In this document: in pieces, positions 54,216-62,238 of the stretch | Layout: every line of letters begins with the position of its first letter | Numbering within the stretch: the stretch's first letter is position 1 | Source: Ignavibacteria bacterium | GTDB lineage: Bacteria; Bacteroidota; Ignavibacteria; Kapaibacteriales; UBA961 | Reading direction: 5' to 3' | Assembly (NCBI GenBank): GCA_016720145.1 | Contig: JADJXV010000003.1 | Span: forward strand, 186,001-250,000 | Length of the DNA stretch: 64,000 bases | Program-made: the position numbers and the translations under genes | Notes under the pieces: model-generated | Told to the model about the DNA's origin: nothing | Seen by the model: only the letters and a program-made list of their open reading frames with translations | Database searches by the model: none

Positions 54216-54246
54216 GCCTACTCTTTGCAGTTTTCGGCTTCCCTGT
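54216..54246 (-). promoter_or_regulatory. Conserved 5' leader element, copy 4 (adhesin gene)
   Basis: The minus strand reads ACAGGGAAGCCGAAAACTG followed by CAAAGAGTAGGC, ending 23 nt before the ATG at 54192 and with AAGGAG in between. The variable bases (CAAA for AATA) fall outside the core shared with the other three copies. Its position supports 54192 as the true start of the adhesin. Confidence 0.82.
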
Positions 54247-54397
54247 GTCTTGTGATGTATTCACAAATACAGAGCGAAAATACCCTACCTTTTTTTCCAT
54301 GCACTACTGGGATATACTGGTATTTCAGTTTCTTTTTGGTATTTTGAATGAAATCAAATCATCTATAACGATTCTTCAAATTTTTACGAAAACATTT

Positions 54398-56106
54398 ATG
54401 ACTATTGAAGAAATAGAGGGCTTGCTGAGACTTGCTGAGACTAAACTGAAAAACAATAACATTAAAGAAGTAGAGGTACTTACCAGAAGAGTAATTGATA
54501 ATTTGTCTTCAGAAAAGTTGATAGATAATTCTACGCATCTATACACAAAAACATCATGGTATTTCATTGCTCAATCATCACAATTACTTTGTGAATCATT
54601 ATGGCGTCAAGGTCAGATAAATGAGGCTCTACAGTATGGAAATCAGGCTATACTCCATGCTAAAGAGATAAATAATTTAGAGATACAAGCGGCAGCTTTA
54701 AATGACTTAGGTTGCATTTATAGCAAAAAATCAGATTATTTCACATCAATTAAGTATTTCAAAGATGCGATTGAATACTATGAGAAAGTTGGTAATATTG
54801 AAACAGTTAATGTGGTATCATTGAATATTGGTAGTGCATACATGCTTTTATCAGACTATACATTAGCATTAGCACATTATATGAAGGCGTTAACCTATTT
54901 TGAAAACAGTAATACAAGGCAGTTAGCGGGTCTTTTGGGAAATATAGGTGTTCTATTTATGTATCTATTGGACTATTCTTCCGCTTTGGAATATTACAAT
55001 AAATCTCTTTATCTCACTAGGAAACTTGAACTTAAAGAGCTAGAGGCTAGTATGTTGGGTAATATAGCAGCTATATATACACATACATTGGATTATCAAA
55101 TAGCTTTGGAATATTTTAAGGAAGCTACTATCATATTTGAAAGTGTAGGCAATACATTTAATATAGCGAACTCTCATGCTTCACTTGGGGCTATCTATTA
55201 TTTTTTATTAGATTTCCAGAATTCTCTCACTTTTAATTTTCGTGCACTTGCACAATTTAGAGAACTTGGAATGAAAAGTCATATTTCAAATGCGCTGACA
55301 TATATTGGTAGAATTTATGGGAATAAAGGTTATTCGAATTATAATCCCATGAGAGCAGAGCTCTATTTTAAAAATGCAATTTCTATTATTGAACACTCAG
55401 GAGCAATGGTTGAGCTTGGTCATGTCTATCAGCATATCTCTACCCTCTATGAGCAAGAAAATGACCATGTCAAAGCTCTTGAATACTATAAAAAATTCCA
55501 CGAACTCACTATCACAGTCCAAAACGAAGAAGTAAAAAAGCAGGCCGATAAGTTTGTGTGGGAACAGAAGTTAGCCGATATGGAGAAAGAACGTGAAATA
55601 GAACTCCTTAAAACAGATGCTGAAAAAGCACTCCTTAATGAAACTATTCTCCACCAAAAGAAGCGGCTCGAAACACAAGCATTTGAAGTGGAAAATTCAA
55701 TTCAAGAGCTTGTCAAGAAAAATGGATTACTCCAGCAAATTCAATCGGATATTAAGAAAATCGCTCCCCATACCAAGCGTGAAGGCATTGACGCAATCGA
55801 ACATCTCCTTGACCGCGTGAGCGCCACATCACACCTCTCGATACGGTCAAAGAATTAGACAAACAATGGACAGTCATTCATAGCTGTTTTATTAAAAAAT
55901 TGCAACTGGCATTCCCCGATCTCACGACGATGGAACTTAAAATCGCTGTTCTGCTGAACATGAAATTCACCTCTTCCAATATAAGCTCGGCACTTTTTCT
56001 CGCCAAGCGTACGGTAGAATTTCACCGCCACAACCTGCGTAAAAAAATGAAACTTGAAGTGAGTCAAGATATTTATCAAGTGCTTGCAACGTATTCTACA
56101 CAATGA
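54398..56106 (+). CDS. TPR sensor with coiled coil and LuxR-like HTH, copy 2, frameshifted
   Basis: From ATG 54398 the frame encodes eight or nine TPR units (for example QAAALNDLGCIYSKKSDYFT) and the same coiled coil as copy 1. It breaks after HLLDRVS at about 55812, where copy 1 has GAGCCGCC and this copy GAGCGCC. Restoring one C gives RHITPLDTVKELDKQWT and continues to the HTH (SSNISSALFLAKRTVEFHRH) and stop at 56106, 569 residues. As given, the product would lack its DNA-binding domain. It is transcribed away from the adhesin gene across a 205-bp shared region, which makes it a candidate regulator of that gene. The in-frame extension upstream of 54398 overlaps the adhesin leader and is not coding. 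Confidence 0.86.
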
Positions 56107-56160
56107 TACTTGATGCGAGATAAAAAGTCTTCACATACTTGAAATGAATTGCAATCAATA

Positions 56161-56200
56161 AAAAAAGCCGTATTTCATTTTCAGAAATACGGCTTCTTAC
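56161..56200. terminator. Bidirectional intrinsic terminator between TPR-LuxR copy 2 and the FKBP gene
   Basis: AGCCGTATTTC and its complement form an 11-bp stem with a 7-nt loop, flanked by an A-run on the left and a T-rich stretch on the right. It lies between converging genes. Confidence 0.85.
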
Positions 56201-56215
56201 TTTTCTATAGTTGTA

Positions 56216-56920
56216 TTACTTTATCGCTAATAATTCAACTTCGAATACTAATGTTTCGCCCGGTCCGATTGCACCCGGTGCGCCTCTGTCTGCGTATGCA
56301 AGATCAGTTGGTATGAACAGCTTCCATTTTGAACCGACTTTCATGAGTTGTAATGCTTCTGTCCAACCCTTGATAACGCCATTGACCGGAAATTCTGCCG
56401 GAGTACCACGGTCAACCGAACTGTCGAATTTCTTACCGTCGAGTAAAGTACCGGTGTAATGCACCGACACTGTTTGTTCGGCTTTAGGCATCGGTCCTGT
56501 TCCTTCTTTTATCACCATGTATTGCAAGCCACTTGCAGTAGTAATCACACCCGGCTTTGATTTGTTTTCTGCTAAGAATGCTTCACCCTTTTTGCGGGCG
56601 TCTCCACCTGCGTTTTTAGCTTCTGCTTCTTGCTTTGCCATCATTTCAGTTTGGAATTGTTGCATCGTCTGGCTCACTTCTTCATCTGTCATCGAAAGCT
56701 TTGTACCTGCAAAAGCAGCTTTTAAAGCTTCTGCGAGGATTTTGGAGTCGATATCAATTTTTTGATCTTTCAAATTCTTTCCGATTTGAACGCCAATACC
56801 GTAGCTGACTTTGTCTTTTTGTGTTTTCAACATTGTTGTTCCTTCTTTCGGTTTTTCTCCCGAACATGCCTGCATTGCGATGAAGCAAAGGCAAAAAACA
56901 GCGATTGCGCTGAATTTCAT
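56216..56920 (-). CDS. FKBP-type peptidyl-prolyl isomerase lipoprotein (Mip/FkpA type)
   Basis: The 234-residue protein has a lipoprotein signal (FCLCFIAMQAC, lipobox at about residue 19), an N-terminal dimerisation domain with long helices (about 35-125; VSYGIGVQIGKNLKDQKIDI) and a C-terminal FKBP domain (about 130-232). The FKBP part shows SGLQYMVIKEGTG, VHYTGTLLDGKKFDSS, FPVNGVIKGWTEALQLM and AYADRGAPGAIGPGETLVFE, with the usual active-site Tyr, Asp, Trp and Phe positions. It catalyses Xaa-Pro isomerisation during folding of envelope proteins. Confidence 0.94.
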   Translation of the reverse strand: MKFSAIAVFCLCFIAMQACSGEKPKEGTTMLKTQKDKVSYGIGVQIGKNLKDQKIDIDSKILAEALKAAFAGTKLSMTDEEVSQTMQQFQTEMMAKQEAEAKNAGGDARKKGEAFLAENKSKPGVITTASGLQYMVIKEGTGPMPKAEQTVSVHYTGTLLDGKKFDSSVDRGTPAEFPVNGVIKGWTEALQLMKVGSKWKLFIPTDLAYADRGAPGAIGPGETLVFEVELLAIK

Positions 56921-57030
56921 AAGTATAACTCCTGTAAATTAATAATAGCAGTATTTCTGCTTTGATTGAATAATGATTGAATCTCGATTTTCAAATTTTC
57001 GGATTGCAAAAATCGGTAATTTTTTGATAA

Positions 57031-57330
57031 TTATGCCATAAAATTTGCGAGTTGTTCATCGGAGAGTGCATTTTGTACAGCAATTTGACGAAGTAATTTC
57101 CATGGGTAAATCCCTGTATCATGACCATCTTTCCATGTAGCTTGCACGCCGTAATTCCCTACCGGTACAAGCTTTTCGAGGTCATTCATGCCTGGAGCGA
57201 ACATCTTCATACCCAATGATATTGTCTGACCCATTATTTGCTCGCCTTTGCACATCGCGCACGGACATTCATCACGCAATTTTTCGAGGAGAATGGATGT
57301 TGAAATTCCGTCTGACCATTCGATTTTCAT
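57031..57330 (-). CDS. DUF971 domain protein
   Basis: The 99-residue protein has the DUF971 pattern: IEWSDGISTSILLEKLRDEC near the start, CPCAMCKGE, and YGVQATWKDGHDTGIYPWKLL at the end. DUF971 also forms the N-terminal domain of gamma-butyrobetaine hydroxylase and occurs near iron-sulfur assembly genes; its biochemical role as a stand-alone protein is not settled. Upstream is the 227-bp gap that includes a GC-rich patch at 57424-57480. Confidence 0.88.
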   Translation of the reverse strand: MKIEWSDGISTSILLEKLRDECPCAMCKGEQIMGQTISLGMKMFAPGMNDLEKLVPVGNYGVQATWKDGHDTGIYPWKLLRQIAVQNALSDEQLANFMA

Positions 57331-57557
57331 TATAAAGAGGCGTAGGACGAGAAATTTTTGAGGGTATAATCATAAAATAAATTGTGCATTAATGATAGTT
57401 AAGATTGGATAACAATGCTACTATAGGTTCGTGACCGTCGCGGCGTCTTTCTTCCGGCCTCCGTTAAGTGTATCCCTGGTAAAGTGCATTTCTATCTTGA
57501 CAGTTTCTACATTTTTAACACACAACACAGGCAAAAATCATCCTAAGTAGTATGATT

Positions 57558-57848
57558 TCATATCAGTAGTGTGAAATGTATAGACAGACTAATGAACAAT
57601 ATCAACAAAATATATTCTGCTACAAGAACTGATAGTACCGTTAAGATGGCTGTCCGCCCAGAACTTGATTGTTCTTCCACTCCTCCCACTTTTACAACAT
57701 CAGCAATTGGATTCCAACTGTTTTTATATTCCAGAGTGTCTTGTGGGTTTTCTAATCTTCCACCATCTTCATTAAACAATACTATATCGCCATTTCGAAG
57801 CAGAACCGTCTCTATTTTAACTGTTGCAATGCGCGAACAATCGTTCAT
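57558..57848 (-). CDS. Short hypothetical protein with C-terminal membrane helix, possibly N-terminally incomplete
   Basis: From ATG 57848 the 96-residue product reads MNDCSRIATVKIETVLLRNG, then DIVLFNEDGGRLE, and ends in a hydrophobic helix (ILTVLSVLVAEYILLILFIS). The pattern of a short beta domain plus one helix looks like a real protein. The frame stays open upstream of the ATG as GCEARPVLE, which resembles the start of a mature lipoprotein, but stops at TAA about 27 bases before the ATG with no signal peptide. A missing base upstream is possible. Function unknown. Confidence 0.5.
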   Translation of the reverse strand: MNDCSRIATVKIETVLLRNGDIVLFNEDGGRLENPQDTLEYKNSWNPIADVVKVGGVEEQSSSGRTAILTVLSVLVAEYILLILFISLSIHFTLLI

Positions 57849-57945
57849 TTCCAATACAGGTCGTGCTTCACAACCAGAAGGTTATAATAAACTATACTTG
57901 TATTATGGTTGAATACTGTCCATAGAGAAATAAAGTTATTGACGA

Positions 57946-60034
57946 TTATTTTAATATCAAAAACTTACCGGTTTTTTATAGCGCCAGTAACGGTATCTTC
58001 AACTTGTACTACATACAAACCAGAAGCAAGCGGCTGATCATGTTCAGTGAGCAAGTCCCATGCATGAAGCCCACCACTGAACTGCGGCTTGGTCGCACTC
58101 GTCGTCCCTGTCTGCGTAAACCATTGAATATCCTGACCTTCCTCATTGCCTGCTTCATGAAGGAATGAATGCACCTTATCCCCGGCGATCGAAAATATCG
58201 TCATACGTGCACTCTTCGGAAGATTGTAAAAATAGATTTTCCTACCGCGCTCGACATTGGACTTCGCATCCCATCCTGCAGAAGTGTAGTATGGATTTGG
58301 GAAAATACCGATTTCACCGACGGTATCGAGAGAAACTGGCTGCGAACCCGGTATAAAGCGGATTTCATTTGCCAATATACTTGACTCTAACGAAGGCAAT
58401 CCTGAGAGAACATCACCATCACTGAAGGCAGTCACGCTCACGGCGTATTGCCACCCCGAGAGAATTTCCTGATACTCGTATTTATAGGTGTAGCCAATTG
58501 TATCGCCTTCGAAATATTGGCGGATAGGCGCATTAGATTCATCAGTAATTCTAATTTTCTTGAAGCCGTTATCATAGCCAACCTTATCATTTTGCTTGTC
58601 ATACGTCGCCGAGAGCTTGAGTTCATTCGTGCCGCTTAAATTATCGGCAGCATTGGATCTATAGATGGAATACCCTTCAAAATTCTTCCGTTTCGTGAGC
58701 AAATCCACCGAATTTTCTGCATTATCCGACCAATACACCGTTGCTTTACCTTCTGCGAGTATTACTTTTGTTCGTGGAACCGGAGGAGGTGCAGGCAATA
58801 TATACCGAACAATTTTGCCATCACCATTAAGATCTACTTCATTTGAATCGAGTCGGTTATTCGCGTTTTGATCGGTGCCGTTGTAGGCACGCTGCGCCCA
58901 GTTAGCATTACTGACAAGCTGTTTTCTCGTAAAGTCATTATCAAGAGTTTGTGTACCGGATTTTTTCGAACAAATCACAGCAAAATTCAATTTCACTGAA
59001 TCCCCCGGATTCAGCCGTGTAAAAGGTCCGGTGGCTATGACAGAAGTACGTTTATTCGGGGTTTGCCATTTCTGAATCGCTTCGTCCATTGTCACTTGAC
59101 CGAGGAAAGATGATGTCAGACGACGATATTTCTGTTCGTCATCAGCTGGTGCCTGTTGCCATTCGTCACCGGTCGTACTGCGGTATGCCCATGCATTATA
59201 TATACTTGTGTTGAGTTCGGGTTCGCTCCCGAGCAATCTCACCGCCACATACGTATCCGCATTACCATTATCACTGCCTGCATCCCATTCATACATCATG
59301 CGCATGGAGTCGATAAGTCCGTTGCCGCCTTCGAGGTAAAAATTAGCAGATCCGGCTCTGTTTTTGCCGATACGTGAATTACCGACCACCATTTCTGTCC
59401 AATAGCCAACATATACACTGTCAATTGGAGTATCACTTACATTTTTGATAGTATAAGTGAGTATGACAAAGAAATCAGCAAACGAATAACTCCATGTATA
59501 GGACTCAAAATGAACGGACAAACCGAGTGGATAACTATGTCCCGGAATTCGTTCTCCGTTCGTCGGTACGATGAGATTAGTGTCTGTGAAATCAGAATAA
59601 AAGTCTAGTTGGCTAATAGCTTTTGGTGTATAGAATAAGCTCGTAATATCAGAAGAACGCTGATTGAGTGATTGACCTAGCGGGTTAGTAAATTCAAATC
59701 CTTGCCCTATCGTTACATTCCCTTCAACCGCAGCAGTTGATACTGCAGTCACTCTATTTCCATTAAAATCCTTAATTCCACCCACCCACAATCCACCGAG
59801 CGAGAGATGCTCAATACCACTGCCACGAGGAAATTCACACGATGGCACTTGCGGTAGGCCTGTAAAATTATTCCCAATAATTCCAAAACTCCCAATCGAA
59901 AGTCGAATATTACCAATGTCGGTTATTCTTTGAGAAAGAGTCGAATTATACAATAATACTATCAGTATCGAACTCAATAATGACAGTCGTACCGTTAATA
60001 TATTTAGCAATTTTAATATTTTCAAGTATATCAA
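57946..60034 (-). CDS. T9SS-exported protein of unknown function, C-terminal frameshift
   Basis: The protein begins at a TTG (60034; no ATG is available before the signal peptide LSSILIVLLYNSTLSQ). The mature chain is about 650 residues, all-beta in appearance, with LGGLWVGGIKDFNGNRV early and a sorting-like C-terminus (GIFPNPYYTSAG, then LASGLYVVQVEDT). The frame as given stops at 57965 after TGAIKNR. Removing one C from the CC at 57968-57969 gives TGAIKNGKFLILK and a stop at 57946, the G-K-F-x-x-x-K ending typical of these proteins. The total would be 695 residues. Role unknown; presumably outer-surface. Confidence 0.85.
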
Positions 60035-60052
60035 TTAACAAAAGGTTATATA

Positions 60053-62220
60053 CTATTTTACTTCATTCTGAATAGTTTTTTCGGGTATCGTTGGTGGCTC
60101 CGGTATGTTTTCTAAAGGAGGATTTTTCACTGCATCAATATTAACTGTATCAGCCGGCGCACCCAAGTCATATCCAAACTTCGTCTTACGATAGCCGAGC
60201 TTCGTATCACTATAAATTTTTGACATCATTCGTCCCCAAATAGGAGCCGCTGCTTTACCGCCCTGACCATACCAACCGGTGAATTTTATGCGAGGATTGT
60301 CAAATCCAACCCATACTCCTGCCACGAGTTGCGGTGTAAACCCTACGAACCATGCATCGGTAAAATCATTCGTCGTGCCGGTCTTCCCTGCTGCAGCATA
60401 CTTGTACCATTTACGAATGCTCGACGCTGTTCCGCCATTGACCACTCCTTGCATCATTGTCGTCATTTGTTGCGCGATTTTCGGGCTGAGAGCATCGGTA
60501 ATTTTCCCGTTGTTTTTGTATTCATACAGGACGGTACCAAAACGATCTTCTATACGAGTGATAAGCACCGGTTCGATGTTAATTCCTTGATTCGCAATAG
60601 TACCATACGCGCTTGCCATATCAATAGGTATCACTTCTTCAGCTCCTAATGCAATCGTCGGGAATGGATCTAAATGGGTCGTAATTCCCATTTTTTTTGC
60701 TAGTACAATGACCTCAGTTGGAGTAGTATGTTGTGTAATCAACCTCGCTGCTACTGTATTAATTGAGAATTTCAGGCCAACGGAAAGAGGAATAATTCCG
60801 CCATCTGTACCTGTACCTGACGGACTCCACACTTGTCCACTTGGAAGTGTGTAACTATATGGTCCACTATCAATTTCGGAGTCCGAGTCATACCGTTTTC
60901 GATCGCTGATGCATAGACAAACGGTTTAAAAGCTGAGCCGGGCTGACGTTTGATTTGAGTCACATGATTGAGTGAGTATCGAGATTCAATATTTGCTTTC
61001 ATTGCTTCGGGAGAGCCACCGACTAACCCTACAATATAACCGGTCGTGGGGTCAATTACCACCACACCGGTCTGCACAAGTGTCACTTTACGTTTCACAG
61101 AATCGATGAATTTTTGGTTCTTAAGATATGATTTCAGTATTTTTTCTCTTTTGACTTCATTATCACGGACAGCAATATAATCCGGCTTTTCTCTAATAGC
61201 TTGTCGCACAACAGCATTAATTAACTGAGCTTTATCTTTCCATGTCCAGGAAGTCATGAACTGTTTTTGAAATTCCCGTAAATGCTCATCAACTGCAGAG
61301 TTAGCATGGCGCTGAAGCTGCGCATTCAAGGTGGTGTAAATCACCAAACCATCTCTATATAAATTATATCCTTTCATGCCATAGCGTTCGTCTTTTTCCA
61401 ATTTCTGCCGAACCATTTCGACAAAATGAGGAGCTACTCCGCTCATTCCGTTGGTAGATTTAGGATTGGTTAGAGTGATTGGCTCGTCGATACGAAGGTT
61501 ATACTCATTGACAGATAACTTATCATTATCTATCATCAGACGAAGCACTAAATTGCGTCTTCCAATCGCTCGTTCATAGTGCTGCTCAGCATTATAAATT
61601 TCAGGTCCTTTGAGCAATGCCACTAGATAGGCGCATTCTGCCAACGTCAAATCAAGCGGAGTCTTATTAAAATAAACCTGTGACGCTACTTGAATCCCAT
61701 AAGCACCCCGCCCAAAATAGACGGTATTGGCGTAGAGTTCCAAAATTTCATTTTTGGTGTAGGTCTGCTCTATCTTCACGGCTGTAACTGCTTCTAGAAT
61801 CTTACGTTTGAGAGTACGTTCATGTGTGTAGAACAAGTTCCAGGCAAGCTGTTGGGTAATGGTTGATCCGCCCTCTTTTTTCCCCATTATTATCGTTTTC
61901 ACGAAAATAGCTTTAAATATACGTGCAGTGTGAATTCCCCAATGATTATAAAATTCACGATCTTCTGTTGAGATCAACGCTTCAATAAATCCTTTTGGAA
62001 TGCTGTCGAATGGTATGTACGTTCTGCGCTTTATAAAAAAATGGTCGAGAATTTCCCCATCACTACTAAGCACTTTAGTCGCCAAGTCTTGTTTGGGATT
62101 CTCAAGCTGCTCAAATGATGGCAAATTCCCTGATACCACACTCATTGCATAGAGTGCGAAGATCAGCAACCCTCCGAGGAAGATTGATACAAGCGTAAGT
62201 ATGAATTTTTTAATTGACAT
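60053..62220 (-). CDS. Class A penicillin-binding protein (PBP1A-like), frameshifted
   Basis: The protein makes and cross-links peptidoglycan. From ATG 62220 there is one N-terminal membrane helix and a GT51 glycosyltransferase domain (STEDREFYNHWGI, GGSTITQQLAWNLFY, ANTVYFGRGAYGIQVAS). The transpeptidase domain has the active-site RQPGSAFKPFVYASAI (Ser-x-x-Lys). Just after ENGMTR the frame breaks. One added G in the CGG/ACT at about 60884 continues as DSEIDSGPYSYTLPSGQVWS, then SINTVAAR (Ser-x-Asn) and KTGTTNDFTDAWFVGF (Lys-Thr-Gly), giving 722 residues. As given, the upstream ORF would lack the second and third transpeptidase motifs. Confidence 0.93.
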
Positions 62221-62238
62221 AGAAATTATATAACTATC

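Noticed and set aside
57571..57912. 113-codon open frame on the plus strand
   Set aside because: It is antisense to the short membrane protein at 57558-57848, which has the more protein-like composition; neither is strongly supported.
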